A stretch of 64,000 nt of DNA from Sorangium cellulosum So0157-2 (GTDB taxonomy: Bacteria > Myxococcota_A > Polyangia > Polyangiales > Polyangiaceae). The DNA is taken from assembly GCF_000418325.1 (NCBI RefSeq), contig NC_021658.1:9252001-9316000 (forward strand), written 5' to 3'. How positions within the stretch are numbered: position 1 is the first letter of the stretch; every line of letters begins with the position of its first letter. Under the pieces are notes generated by a model. The model saw nothing but the letters and a program-made list of their open reading frames with translations, made no database searches and was not told the DNA's origin. The position numbers were made by a program, and so were the translations under genes. Positions 7,857 through 17,372 of this stretch are shown here, in pieces.

Positions 7857-9756
7857 CTAGTCGACGCGCATCGAGCTCGCGCGGACGATCCGGATGCGCG
7901 CGTCGCGCGCGTCGGGCTGGTTGACCGCGCGCGCGAAATCGGGCGCGGCGGGGGAGGCCACCTCGACGACCGACGCGGTGGAGCCGATCCGGATCGCGCC
8001 GATCTGACGGCTCGAGACGCCGCCGCGGCGGCACACGAGGGCGAGCAGGCGCCGGGGATCGGCGCCGTGGCGCTCCCCCCAGTTGACCTGGAAGGGCACG
8101 AACGGGAGCCGCGGGGGCTGCTCGTCGTCGCCGCGGCGGGGCGCGGGACGGCCGCGCTGCGGCGCGCCGGACCAGGGCGCCTCGGCGGAGCGGCCGCGCG
8201 GCGGGCCCCCGGACCAGGGCGCCTCGGCGGAGCGGCCGCGCGACGGCGCACCGGACCACGGCGGCGCCGCGGGGCGGCCGCGCGGCGAGGGCTCGGACCG
8301 CGGCGGCGCGACGGGGGTGACCGGCTGCGGGGCGCAGGGGCCGGTGTGCTTCGCCCGCGCGAGGAGGGCCGCGACGAGCTCGGTCGCGTCCATGTCGGCG
8401 AGGAGCCGCGCCGCGAGCTGCTGGAGCCGCGCGTCGGGCGCGGGGCAAAGCGCCTCACCGGGCTCCCGTGCGTCGGGCGCGGGGACCGGCGCCTCGCCCG
8501 CCCCCTCCGCGGCCGCCTCGACGGCCGCGTCGGCCGCGCCGCCTCGGCGCGCGCCGGTCGGCCGCGAGCCGCTCGTCGGCGGCGCGCAGCACGTCCTCCG
8601 GCGACGGGGCGGGCCGGAACGTGGCCTCGACGCGCGCGCGCCGGAGCAGCCTCAGCGCGTGCTCGCGCGCCGACGGCGCGACGAGCAGCACGCTCGTGCC
8701 CTTGCGGCCCGCCCGCCCGGTGCGGCCGCTCCGGTGGGTGAAGACCTCGGGGTCGCCCGGGGGGTCGGCGTGGATGACGCGCCCGACCTCGGGCACGTCG
8801 ATGCCGCGCGCGGCGACGTCGGTCGCGACGAGGGTGGTGACGGCGCCCGAGCGGAACGCGTCGAGCGTGCGCGTGCGCTCACGCTGCTCGAGGTCGCCGC
8901 TCAGGGCGCGCGCGGGCAGGCCGAGCGTGGTGAGCTTGTCGGCGAGCTCGGCGGCGCCCTCGCGCGTGCGGACGAAGACGAGGGTGCGCTCGCCGGGCGC
9001 GAGGAGCAGCAGGTTGACGAGCGCGGCGTCGCGCTCCGCCGGCAGCACGAGGTGGGCGACGTGCGCGATGTCGACGTTCGCCGCGCCGGGGCGCGTGCCC
9101 TCGACGCTCGCCGGGTCGCGCTGGAAGCGGTCGGCGAGCGCGCGGACCTCGCGCGAGAAGGTGGCCGAGACGAGGTGGGTCCGGCGGTCCTCGGGCATCT
9201 TGCCGACGATCGCCTCGAGGTCCTCGCGGAAGCCGAGATCGAGCATCTGGTCCGCCTCGTCGAGCACGAGGTCGAGGACGCCGCGCGGATCGAGGGTCCC
9301 GCGCTCCAGGTGGTCGAGCAGGCGCCCGGGCGTGCCGGCGATGACGAGCGGGTCGCGGCGCAGCGCGCGCGCCTCGGCGCCGAAGCTGGTGCCGCCGGTG
9401 ACGCACGCGACGCGCGCGCCGAGGGGCGACAGGAGCCAGCCGAGCTCGCCGGCGATCTGCGCGGCGAGCTCGCGCGTCGGGGCGATGATCACCGCGGCCG
9501 GGGCCGCCGCGGTCCCGGGAGCGGCGTCGGGCGCGGCCGCGCGCCCGGCGAGGGCGCGCTCGAGGCGGGGGGCGAGCGCGAGGCCGATGGCCACGGTCTT
9601 CCCGGAGCCGGTCTGCGACGAGATGCGGAGATCGCGCCCGGCGAGCTCGGGCGCGAGGACGGCGTGTTGAACGGGGGTGAGGGAGGTGAAGCCGCGGCGG
9701 GCGAGCGCGCCCGCGAGCGGCGCGGGCAAGGCGTCGTGCAATGAGTCTGGATTCAT
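7857..9756 (-). CDS. DbpA-like DEAD-box RNA helicase, apparently frameshifted
   Basis: The helicase core starts at the ATG at 9756 (MNPDSLHDALP) and has all motifs: Q motif FTSLTPVQ, Walker A SQTGSGKT (47-54), DEAD (166-169), SAT (197-199), VATDVAARGID and HRSGRTGRAG. Its frame then becomes an Arg/Gly run and stops at 8455. A second frame, open from about 8565 to a TAG at 7857, reads AARLLADMDATELVAALLARA and then a DbpA-type RNA-binding domain (FVPFQVNWGERHGADPRRLL). Skipping one base near 8540-8570 joins the two into a protein of about 630 residues. DbpA proteins remodel 23S rRNA during 50S assembly. Three ~42-bp repeats encode the RGRSAEAPWSGAP linker. Confidence 0.82.
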
Positions 9757-9920
9757 GAAAGCCGCGCAACCTAGCAGAACCTGGACGGTTGTCGCGACCA
9801 ATCGCCCGGCGGGGCGCCGGGGGGCTGCCGGTGCGGGGGCGCGCCGCGCGCGATCACGCTACCGCGCTGCGCGCGCGCCCCCCGCCGCCGCGCATCACGC
9901 GACCGCGCGGCGCTCCCGGG

Positions 9921-11933
9921 TCACTGGGCGGTCTTGGCCTTCTCGTCGAGCCAGGCCACCGTCCACGCGAACGGGCCGTTCCAGTTGATGGTGATCTCGT
10001 TGACCGACCACGCCCCGATGTCGTCGAGGTAGCACCTTTGCGGGGCGCACTTCGCGCGCTCGGCCGTCTCGTCGAGCGCCGCTTGCGCCACCTCATCCTC
10101 CAGCCCCGAGTTCGGCCCGCCGGAGACCGCGCCGGGCGGAGCCGACGGGTACTCGGGGTCGACCTGGGCCGCCCAGAAGCGATGATGCGGGTTCTGGAGC
10201 GGGTTCTCGCCGTAGCCGGAGACGTAGGACTTGTCCATCGGGTTGCGCCCGAGGAGGTAGTCCGCGCCCGACGCCACGCCGTCGAAGTACTTCTGCTCGC
10301 CGGTGAAGTCGTGGGCCAGGGCCAGGACCAGCATGTTGTTGAGCACGAACGAGTTGGAGCCCCAGGGGTAGCCGCCCGCGCCCACCGTGAAGGGCACCCG
10401 GTACCCCTCCGTCGCGACGGCCTCGAGGTACTTGTCGGCGATGGCGATCAGCTGGGTGCGGGCCGCCTCGCGCTCCGCCGCGGCGTGCTGGGCCTCGACC
10501 ACGGCGAGCGAGATGGCGCCCAGCCCGTCGACCTGGCCCCAGGTCATGGCGCTGAACGTGCCGTCCACGCCGATGAGCTCCTTGCTGTAGTCCGACGCCG
10601 CGAGCTCGGCCTTGTACGCGGCGTCGCCCGTGGTGAGGAACAGCTCGGCGGCCGCCCAGTAGAACTCGTCGTCCAGGTTGCTGTCGCCGTAGGCGCCGCC
10701 GCCCGCGACCATCCCCTCGTTCGGGAGGGTGACCTTCGGGTTCGCCTTCGCCGCGGTCCACGCCCGCGTCGCGGCCTCGAGGCACTTCGCCGAGAACGCG
10801 GGGTCGAGCTCCTCCCAGATGCGCGCGGCCTGGGCCGCGGTCGCGGCCAGGTTGAGCGTCGCCGCCGTGCTGACCGGGCGCAGGAAGCGCGGCTGCGTAT
10901 CCTCGTGCGGCGCCAGCGGCAGGCCGGTCCACGCGAGGTCGTGGATCTTGTGGTGCACCATGCCCGCGTTGGTCTCGCCCTGGGGCACCTGCATCTTGAG
11001 CATGAAATCGATCTCCCACCGGGCCTCGTCGAGGAGGTCGGGGATCTCGTTCGCGCTCTCGGGGATCTTCAGCTTGCCGTCGCCGAAATCCCCCGCCGTG
11101 GACCCGAGCGCGACGAACCGCTCGTACTGGTTCAGCAGCGTCCAGGCGGAGATACCGCCGTTGACCACGTACTTGCCGTGATCGCCGGCGTCGTACCACC
11201 CGCCCGTGACGTCGAGCGTGTACGTGCAGCCGATGCCGTCGGCGCAGGGCGCCTCGTCCGGCTTGTGCCCCGCCGGGCGCGCGTGGTCCGGGCCGACGTA
11301 CTGCTCGAGGATCTCGATGCCGGAGCGGTTGTGATAGAAGTACGCGAGCGCGTCGTACTTCATCTGAGAATAGATGGTCGGGCTCACGTCGAACGGATGG
11401 CTCGACACCGTCCCGACGCGGAGCGTGTAGCCCTCGCCGACGGTGGTGAAGTCGCTGAAGTCGATGGTGTGCACGTGCTCGCCGGAGGCGGCGTCGTCGC
11501 CCACGACGCGGGTCGCCCCGCTGTCGACCACGGTGCCGGCCGCGTCGACGAGCTCCCACGCGTGCGGCTTGTCGGCCGCGGCCACGACCGTGGCGACCTT
11601 GGCGGCGGCCGGCAGGTACCCGACCTGATTGACGCGGATCAGCTCCGAGCCGGAAGGCGGCACCGTCTCGACCGGCTCCTCGCCCCCCGCGCCGCCCCCG
11701 CCCGAGGCCCCCACGCCGCCGTCGCCGCCCTCGCCGCCCGCGCCGCCCGAGGCCCCCGCGCCGCCCGAGGCCCCCGCGCCGCCCGAACCGTTGTTCGCGC
11801 CGTTCGAGGAGCCGTCGTCGCCGCAGCCAACCGCGGTGAGGCCGCCCACGAGCGCCAGGAGAAGCGACCCTCCCAGGGACAGCCATGAACGCTTCCAACC
11901 AGCCGACCTACCAGCACAAAGCATGATGAGCAT
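9921..11933 (-). CDS. GH9 endoglucanase (cellulase) lipoprotein
   Basis: 670 residues. A lipoprotein signal ends at LTAVGC (Cys37), followed by a Gly/Ala/Ser linker (residues 40-82), an N-terminal Ig-like cellulase domain (~95-180, IRVNQVGYLP) and a GH9 (alpha/alpha)6 barrel. The catalytic base region GGWYDAGDHGKY is at 243-254 (Asp247/Asp250), and the second signature has NPHHRFW and DDIGAWSVNEITINW, with Glu646 as the likely acid. GH9 enzymes hydrolyse beta-1,4-glucan with inversion. Lipid anchoring implies a cell-surface cellulase, which fits a cellulose-degrading myxobacterium. No dockerin or CBM is visible. Confidence 0.93.
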   Translation of the reverse strand: MLIMLCAGRSAGWKRSWLSLGGSLLLALVGGLTAVGCGDDGSSNGANNGSGGAGASGGAGASGGAGGEGGDGGVGASGGGGAGGEEPVETVPPSGSELIRVNQVGYLPAAAKVATVVAAADKPHAWELVDAAGTVVDSGATRVVGDDAASGEHVHTIDFSDFTTVGEGYTLRVGTVSSHPFDVSPTIYSQMKYDALAYFYHNRSGIEILEQYVGPDHARPAGHKPDEAPCADGIGCTYTLDVTGGWYDAGDHGKYVVNGGISAWTLLNQYERFVALGSTAGDFGDGKLKIPESANEIPDLLDEARWEIDFMLKMQVPQGETNAGMVHHKIHDLAWTGLPLAPHEDTQPRFLRPVSTAATLNLAATAAQAARIWEELDPAFSAKCLEAATRAWTAAKANPKVTLPNEGMVAGGGAYGDSNLDDEFYWAAAELFLTTGDAAYKAELAASDYSKELIGVDGTFSAMTWGQVDGLGAISLAVVEAQHAAAEREAARTQLIAIADKYLEAVATEGYRVPFTVGAGGYPWGSNSFVLNNMLVLALAHDFTGEQKYFDGVASGADYLLGRNPMDKSYVSGYGENPLQNPHHRFWAAQVDPEYPSAPPGAVSGGPNSGLEDEVAQAALDETAERAKCAPQRCYLDDIGAWSVNEITINWNGPFAWTVAWLDEKAKTAQ

Positions 11934-12277
11934 CTCCGGAAGAAGAAGAAGTTGAGAGCCGCGCAGCAGTGAACGATGCGAACGTCACGTCACGGCGCGG
12001 CAGCGACACCATTGATGGATACGGTGTGATTGTCAAGCGCAGATAGGCGCCCCTCGCGCCGTACGATCACCCGACCTCGTTGACTCGAGATCACGCATCG
12101 CGGCGTCGCGAACATGCCGCATCCGTGCGTCCACGATGAATTTTTGCAGGTCCACGCCCCGGTGTAGGCCGCGGGAGCGGCGCCCGGCCGCCCGGCTCTA
12201 CATCAACTTTTCTTCATATTTCCGATGATTTAGGGGAGGCCATCGGGGCCCCGGGAACAACCGGCGGCGCGGCGCCG
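11934..12277. other. intergenic region between menB and the GH9 gene
   Basis: No plausible gene in 344 bases. The part nearest the cellulase (11940-12060) contains ACACC and GGTGT arms (about 12008-12030) around a 12-base loop, a possible operator-like dyad. The part at 12190-12235 is AT-rich for this genome. It probably holds the GH9 promoter and the menB terminator, but no convincing -35/-10 pair was found. Confidence 0.4.
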
Positions 12278-13177
12278 TCAGTAGTGCCAGGGAAAGCGCT
12301 TGAAATCCGGACGGCGCTTGTCTAGAAAAGCATCCCGCCCCTCCTGCGCCTCCTCCGTGCCGTAGGCGAGCCGCGTCGCCTCGCCGGCGAAGAGCTGCTG
12401 TCCGACGAGCCCCTCGTCAGGCAGGTTGAAGCCGTACTTCAGCATCCGCATCGCGGTCGGGCTCTTCGAGTTGATGATCGCCCCCCAGCGCAGCGCCTCC
12501 TCCTCGAGCTCGGCGTGGGGCACCACGGCGTTGACCATCCCCATCGCCGCCGCCTGCTCCGCCGTGTAATCGAGCCCCAGAAAGAAGATCTCCCGCGCCT
12601 TCTTCTGCCCGACCTGCCGCGCCAGCAGCGCCGAGCCATAACCGCTGTCGAAGCTCGCCACGTCCGGGTCCGTCTGCTTGAACATCGCGTGCTCGCGGCT
12701 CGCCAGGGTCATGTCGCAGACGACGTGGAGGCTGTGGCCGCCGCCCGCCGCCCAGCCGGGCACCACGGCGATGACGACCTTCGGCATGAACCGGATGAGC
12801 CGCTGCACCTCGAGGATGTGGAGCCGGCCGAGCCGCGCCGGATCGGCCTGCCCCGCGCTCTCGCCCTCGTACTTGTAACCGTCCTTCCCGCGGATGCGCT
12901 GATCGCCGCCGGAGCAGAACGCCCAGCCGCCGTCCTTCGGAGAGGGCCCGTTGCCGGTGATCAGCACACAACCCACGTCGGAGGTCGTGCGCGCGTGCTC
13001 GAGCGCGGTGTACAGCTCATCGACCGTGCGGGGACGAAAGGCATTGCGCACCTCCGGCCGGTTGAACGCGACACGCACGGTGCCCTGATCGACGGCGCGG
13101 TGGTAGGTGAGATCCTCGAACGAGAAGCCCTCGACCTCACGCCAGCGCGCCGGGTTGAAAATCGCAGAGACGGTCAT
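12278..13177 (-). CDS. menB: 1,4-dihydroxy-2-naphthoyl-CoA synthase
   Basis: 299 residues, crotonase superfamily. MenB closes the second ring of menaquinone by an intramolecular Claisen condensation of o-succinylbenzoyl-CoA in the cytosol. Visible MenB features: FNRPEVRNAFRPRT, the oxyanion-hole segment WAFCSGGDQRIRG (~86-97), VPGWAAGGGHSLHVVCD (~139-155), the catalytic stretch SFDSGYGSALLARQVG (175-190) and the typical C-terminus FKRFPWHY. AAGGAG lies 7 bases before the ATG. No other men genes are in the window. It implies menaquinone-based respiration. Confidence 0.95.
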   Translation of the reverse strand: MTVSAIFNPARWREVEGFSFEDLTYHRAVDQGTVRVAFNRPEVRNAFRPRTVDELYTALEHARTTSDVGCVLITGNGPSPKDGGWAFCSGGDQRIRGKDGYKYEGESAGQADPARLGRLHILEVQRLIRFMPKVVIAVVPGWAAGGGHSLHVVCDMTLASREHAMFKQTDPDVASFDSGYGSALLARQVGQKKAREIFFLGLDYTAEQAAAMGMVNAVVPHAELEEEALRWGAIINSKSPTAMRMLKYGFNLPDEGLVGQQLFAGEATRLAYGTEEAQEGRDAFLDKRRPDFKRFPWHY

Positions 13178-13333
13178 GGTCCACTCCTTGTGGCGCGGAC
13201 CCTACCCGCCTCATCATGGCCTTGCAACCTCGCTCACACTGACAGCGGACGCCGCTCAGGGGCGAGCACGCACACCCGGCTCCGGCCGCTTCCGGCGGCT
13301 TCCGGGCGACGCCACGGAGCCCACGAAACACTC

Positions 13334-13365
13334 TTGACATAAAAGTCGATCTCGTGGACAAGCAA
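13334..13365 (+). promoter_or_regulatory. possible sigma-70-type -35 element upstream of the PAS-STAS gene
   Basis: A consensus TTGACA is at 13334-13339 in a short AT-rich patch, about 190 bases upstream of the chosen start. The -10 region 17 bases on (GACAAG) is poor. This is weak evidence; the region 13178-13527 between divergent menB and this gene otherwise holds nothing recognisable. Confidence 0.2.
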
Positions 13366-13527
13366 GCTTCGAAGCATAGGTGGGGTCGACCTCCCGCCGT
13401 GTGGACGCGGGCGCTTGCGCTCGGGCCGGACGGCGGAGGCGTTCGCCTGCGCCGGCACAGGGGAGTCGATCGGAGCGGCCGGACGCGACGAGGAGCGCAC
13501 CGCGCCCGCACAGGGGAGGACATCGGC

Positions 13528-14700
13528 TTGAGCCACGAAAAGTTGTTCGAGGTCGCGTCAGGGCTCCTGGCCACGGCGGACGCGCGCGGCCATTTCCACG
13601 ATCTGAACCCCGCCTGGGAGCGGACCCTCGGCTGGTCGCTCGACGAGCTCAGGGCGAAGCCGTACATCGAGTTCGTCCACCCGGGCGACCGGGAGGCCAC
13701 GCTCGCGGAGACCAACGCCCTCTTCAACGGTCGCGCGACGTCGCGGTTCGACAACCGCTATCTGTGCAAGGACGGGTCGTACCGGTGGCTCGGCTGGGCC
13801 GCCCGCGTGGACATGGACGAGCCCGTCGAAGCGCGCCTCATCTATGCCACGGCGCTCGACGTGACGAGCGACCGGGAGCAGGCGGCTCGGTTCGAGCAGG
13901 TGGCGCAGCTCGCAAAGGTGTACGAGCGGCTGTTCCAGGTCTCGGTGGGCCTGCTCGTGACCCTGGACGCCGAGGGGTACTTCCGGCACGCCAACCCGGC
14001 CTGGGAGCGCACCCTGGGGTGGTCGCCCGAGGACATGACGTCGCGGCCGTTCATCGAGTTCGTCCACCCCGACGACCGCGAGGCCACGCTCGCCGAGGCC
14101 ACCGCCCTCTTCCAGGGCCGCACGACCATCCGGTTCGACAACCGCTACGCGTGCAAGGACGGCTCGTACAAGTGGCTCGCGTGGACCGCGCACCTGGACG
14201 CGTCCGAGGAGCCGGAGAAACGCCTCGTCTACGGCACCGCCCACGACGTCACGTCGTACCGGGAGCTGCTCGGCGAGTTCGAGCGGACGCTCGCGCGGCT
14301 CCGCGACTCGATGCAGGCGATGTCGACGCCGCTCATCCCGATCACCGACCGCATCGTGGTCATGCCGCTCGTGGGCCAGATGGACACGGAGCGCGTCAGC
14401 CAGGTGATGGCCGTCGCGCTCGATGGCGTCCAGTCCACCCAGGCCCAGATGGTCATCCTCGATGTGACGGGGCTCAAGGAGATCGACACGCGGGTCGCCT
14501 CCGCCCTCGTCGACACCGCGAGGGCGCTGCAGCTGCTCGGCGCACGGACCATCCTGACCGGCATCCGGCCGGCGGTGGCGCAGACGCTCGTCGGGCTCGG
14601 GCTCGACCTGGCGGGCCTCATCACGAAGAGCACCCTCCAGAGCGCCATCTCGTTCGCGCTGCAAAGCGGGCAGACCCCGGCCCGGGCCCTCGCCCCCTGA
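13528..14700 (+). CDS. RsbR-like PAS-PAS-STAS regulator
   Basis: 390 residues from a TTG preceded by GGGGAGG at 8 bases; the longer frame upstream has no protein character. Two PAS domains sit at about 5-115 and 130-245. They are near-duplicates sharing NPAWERTLGWS, EFVHP(G/D)DREATLAE and RFDNRY, each with a PAC-like end. Residues ~270-385 are a STAS domain with VILDVTGLKEIDTRVASAL and ILTGIRPAVAQTLVGLGL, matching RsbR-type stressosome proteins, including the Thr residues that partner kinases phosphorylate. It probably senses a signal through PAS and relays it by partner switching. No RsbS or RsbT gene is adjacent. Confidence 0.85.
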   Translation: MSHEKLFEVASGLLATADARGHFHDLNPAWERTLGWSLDELRAKPYIEFVHPGDREATLAETNALFNGRATSRFDNRYLCKDGSYRWLGWAARVDMDEPVEARLIYATALDVTSDREQAARFEQVAQLAKVYERLFQVSVGLLVTLDAEGYFRHANPAWERTLGWSPEDMTSRPFIEFVHPDDREATLAEATALFQGRTTIRFDNRYACKDGSYKWLAWTAHLDASEEPEKRLVYGTAHDVTSYRELLGEFERTLARLRDSMQAMSTPLIPITDRIVVMPLVGQMDTERVSQVMAVALDGVQSTQAQMVILDVTGLKEIDTRVASALVDTARALQLLGARTILTGIRPAVAQTLVGLGLDLAGLITKSTLQSAISFALQSGQTPARALAP

Positions 14701-14791
14701 CGGTCGCGCGCCGGCGCCGCGCGCCACGCCGGCGCCGCCACGGTCGCGCTCGACCGATGGGCGGGACGAGCCGGCTGGTGTATAAGGCAGC

Positions 14792-15904
14792 GTGGCGCGC
14801 GCTCGGTCCTCCCAAGAATCCCCCCAACACCGCAGGGTGCTCGGCCAACGTCCGCTCGCAGGCGCCTGCTGCGCGGCCGTCGTGTGGCTGGCCGCCGCGC
14901 CGGCCTGCACGACGAAGGTGCGGAGGTTCGGGGAGGACGGCGCCGGAGGGGGCGCGGGCGCCGCCACGGCGAGCGCCGGCGAGGGCGGCTCGACGGCGAG
15001 CGGCGGCGGCGCCTCGGCGAGCAGCGGCGGCGGGCCGTGCGAGCCCGGGACCCAGGACGGCTGTTACAGCGGAGGGCGCGACACGCTGAACCGCGGCGCC
15101 TGCCGCGGCGGCGTGAGGACCTGCGACGAGGACGGGAACGGATACGGCCCCTGCGTCGGAGAGGTGGTGCCGGCGTCCGAGCGCTGCGACACCGCCGAGG
15201 ACGAGGACTGCGACGGTGTGATCAACCAGGGGTGCACCTACGCCCGGTGCGCCGAGGTTCCCCGCGGTCTTCCGAGCGGCGTGGTCCTCCTCGATCTGGA
15301 CGGGGCCGGCCCAGAGCCGGAGTTCCCCGTCTACTGCGATCCGACGACGGACGGCGGCGGCTGGGCGCTCGTCTACAACAGCGTCGGATCCGACGCGGGA
15401 GCGACGCTCCCTTTCTGGAACATCCCTTACGCCGAGCGGCTAGCGACCCGGGGAGAGCCGGCGATCTCGCAGAACTATTACCGAGGCTCGCTCTACTTCG
15501 TCGGTCGAGAGTACCGCGACGAGATCGAGGATATCGCGGGGACCGTCAAGACGGTCATGCGCGCGGCCGCGGAAGGCATCGACTCGGCGACCATGAAGCT
15601 CCTCCGCCCCGAGCACGTCTCCGGGAACGCCGACATCTACGTCTCGCAGTTCCTCTCCGGGTGGTCGTCCCAGGACCACGACGGCGACCCCGATCCGGGG
15701 AACTGCGCGCTCCAGAACCAGAACGTCACGCAGCACTACGCGCAGTGCTGGGAATACAACCTCGGCGCCGACGGGGACGAGCCGCGGGACGACGGCGGCT
15801 GGGGCCCCCACCTCGGGACCCACCTCGCGGAGCGGCTCGGGCTCGCCAGCGACGACACACGATTTACACGCGTTCGGCGAATCTCTCGCTGGACGCGGTG
15901 GTGA
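14792..15904 (+). CDS. lipoprotein with MopE-like motif and fibrinogen-like domain
   Basis: 370 residues from a GTG with AAGG upstream. The signal peptide ends at an APAC lipobox (Cys39), followed by a Gly/Ala/Ser linker (50-82). A Cys-rich segment includes CDTAEDEDCDGVINQGC (132-148), the putative metal-binding motif of MopE-type myxobacterial proteins. From about 150 the sequence resembles bacterial fibrinogen C-terminal/COLFI-like domains: LPSGVVLLD, then FPVYCDPTTDGGGWALVYN (178-196) and a Trp/Asn-rich end. Such domains bind carbohydrates or proteins. It probably acts at the cell surface. It heads a run of three secreted-protein genes on the same strand. Confidence 0.75.
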   Translation: MARARSSQESPQHRRVLGQRPLAGACCAAVVWLAAAPACTTKVRRFGEDGAGGGAGAATASAGEGGSTASGGGASASSGGGPCEPGTQDGCYSGGRDTLNRGACRGGVRTCDEDGNGYGPCVGEVVPASERCDTAEDEDCDGVINQGCTYARCAEVPRGLPSGVVLLDLDGAGPEPEFPVYCDPTTDGGGWALVYNSVGSDAGATLPFWNIPYAERLATRGEPAISQNYYRGSLYFVGREYRDEIEDIAGTVKTVMRAAAEGIDSATMKLLRPEHVSGNADIYVSQFLSGWSSQDHDGDPDPGNCALQNQNVTQHYAQCWEYNLGADGDEPRDDGGWGPHLGTHLAERLGLASDDTRFTRVRRISRWTRW

Positions 15905-15974
15905 GCCGACCTCGGGGCGCACGTCCGCGGATTTGGTGACAATTTCCGGGCGGCTCGAGTATGCTGCCCCGGCC

Positions 15975-16496
15975 ATGCGCTTCTATGCACTGTGTTTGCT
16001 CATGCTCTTCGCGGGCCTCTGCCTGGCGAGCTGCTGGAACAGCGGCGCCTGCGTCGAGGGAGAGGCGTGCGAGTGCTTCAACGGAGACGATTGCTACCTC
16101 GGCTGCGACGGTGACTTCTGCGACCAGCGCTGCTTCCAGATGGTCCACTGCGGCGCCGTCTGCGAGCACGGGTGCTCGTTCGAGTGCTTCGACGTCAACG
16201 ACTGCTCGGCCTCGTGCGGCGACGACTGCGATCTCAACTGCCACAACACCGCGTCGTGCGGCGCCATCTGCGACCGCGGCTGCCGCTACGAGTGCCACGA
16301 CACGAGCCGGTGCGGCGTCAGCGTCGGGTCGAGCAGCGTCGTGACCTGCCGGAACGTGGGGACCTGCGAGATCGAGTGCCGGGGCTCGTGCCATGTGTTC
16401 TGCGAGGCCGTGAGCGGCGAGTGCCGCGTCCGCTGCCCCGACGGCGAGGCCGCGGTCAGCTGCCCGGACGGCTCGCGCGCGTGCGGCGGATGCTGA
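15975..16496 (+). CDS. Cys-rich lipoprotein, unknown function
   Basis: 173 residues from the ATG at 15975 (the earlier in-frame GTG would add 14 residues before the signal peptide). Signal peptide with lipobox LASC (Cys20). The mature 154 residues contain about 31 cysteines, one in five, in a loosely repeating pattern: CGAVCEHGCSFECFD near 50 recurs as CGAICDRGCRYECHD near 90. Asp and Glu are also frequent. The protein may be disulfide-knotted or may bind metal. No family is recognised. It lies 14 bases before the next gene. Confidence 0.75.
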   Translation: MRFYALCLLMLFAGLCLASCWNSGACVEGEACECFNGDDCYLGCDGDFCDQRCFQMVHCGAVCEHGCSFECFDVNDCSASCGDDCDLNCHNTASCGAICDRGCRYECHDTSRCGVSVGSSSVVTCRNVGTCEIECRGSCHVFCEAVSGECRVRCPDGEAAVSCPDGSRACGGC

Positions 16497-16510
16497 GGAG
16501 ACGGAGATCC

Positions 16511-17158
16511 ATGCTGAGAGCGATGACTTCGCAGCTTCGCGCGCCGCGCCTCCTGGCCGCCGCGCTCTCGTTCGCGGCGCTGACCGTCGGGTGGGCCGAG
16601 GTCGGGGAAGCGCAGATGACGATCAAGCGCCCCGGGGATCGCCCGGATTACAAGGTCGAGCTCGAGCCGCACCTGCTCTTCGCGCCGTTCGAGCCGCTGG
16701 GCCCGGGCGTCGGGACGGGCGTCGGCGCGGGCTTCCGCGCCACCATCGATATCGTGCCCGACGGCTTCATCAAGCGCATCAACGACTCGGTGGGGCTCGG
16801 CTTCGGCATCGACGGCCTCCACTACGCGGGCAACGGGAATTATCGCGGCGACTGCAGGCGCTTCGAGAACGGGCCCGCGGGCACGCGCATCTGCACCGAG
16901 GTCGACGCGTACGGGGACGCGTCGAACTACGTGTTCGGCTCGGTCGTGATGCAGTGGAACTTCTGGCTCCACCGGCGGTGGTCGGTCTTCGGCGAGCCGG
17001 GGCTGTCGTTCTATCTCGGCGACCTGGGGCGCGACCCGTACCCCGGGGTCTCACCGGTGGTGTTCATCGGAGGGCGCTTTCACTTCACCGAGAACGTGAC
17101 GCTCACGATGCGCCTCGGGTATCCCGCGTTCTCGCTCGGCGTGTCGTTCCTCCTGTGA
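16511..17158 (+). CDS. small outer-membrane beta-barrel-like protein
   Basis: 215 residues; GGAG lies 4 bases before the ATG. A signal peptide (residues ~1-37, ending GEAQ) is followed by alternating hydrophobic strands with aromatic girdles: YKVELEPHLLFAPF, VGTGVGAGFRATIDI, SVGLGFGIDGLHYAG, YVFGSVVMQWNFWLH, WSVFGEPGLSFYLG, TLTMRLGYPAFSLGVSFLL. The C-terminal residue is Leu after an aromatic-rich strand, typical of outer membrane proteins. An 8-strand barrel is likely. Function unknown; probably cotranscribed with the Cys-rich lipoprotein. Confidence 0.7.
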   Translation: MLRAMTSQLRAPRLLAAALSFAALTVGWAEVGEAQMTIKRPGDRPDYKVELEPHLLFAPFEPLGPGVGTGVGAGFRATIDIVPDGFIKRINDSVGLGFGIDGLHYAGNGNYRGDCRRFENGPAGTRICTEVDAYGDASNYVFGSVVMQWNFWLHRRWSVFGEPGLSFYLGDLGRDPYPGVSPVVFIGGRFHFTENVTLTMRLGYPAFSLGVSFLL

Positions 17159-17269
17159 GGTGGGCCGCCGGGGGGCGCGCGCGCCCGCGCCCCTCCCGGC
17201 GCTGCGCCCCTTCCCCGCAGCGCCGGCCGACCTGATATCCTGCGCCGCATGCCGGAGACGCCGCGATCC

Positions 17270-17354
17270 GAAGAGCCGCTCGGCTCGGCCGAAGACCGGC
17301 TCGCCGCTCGCCGAAGAGCCGCTCGGCTCGGCCGAAGAGCCGCTCGGCTCGGCC
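17270..17354. repeat. 21-bp repeat with one 22-base unit at the start of the kinase gene
   Basis: The unit gaagagccgctcggctcggc(c) is present at 17270, 17313 and 17334; between the first and second exact copies lies a degenerate unit of 22 bases (17291-17312). The exact copies encode EEPLGSA. Copy one is in frame with the ATG at 17249; copies three and four are in the kinase frame. The 22-base unit therefore separates two reading frames. Confidence 0.85.
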
Positions 17355-17372
17355 TACATCGAGGAGCTCGCG

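Noticed and set aside
13354..13527. Extended N-terminus of the PAS-STAS regulator
   Set aside because: Arg/Gly-rich and out of character; TTG 13528 has GGGGAGG at the right distance.
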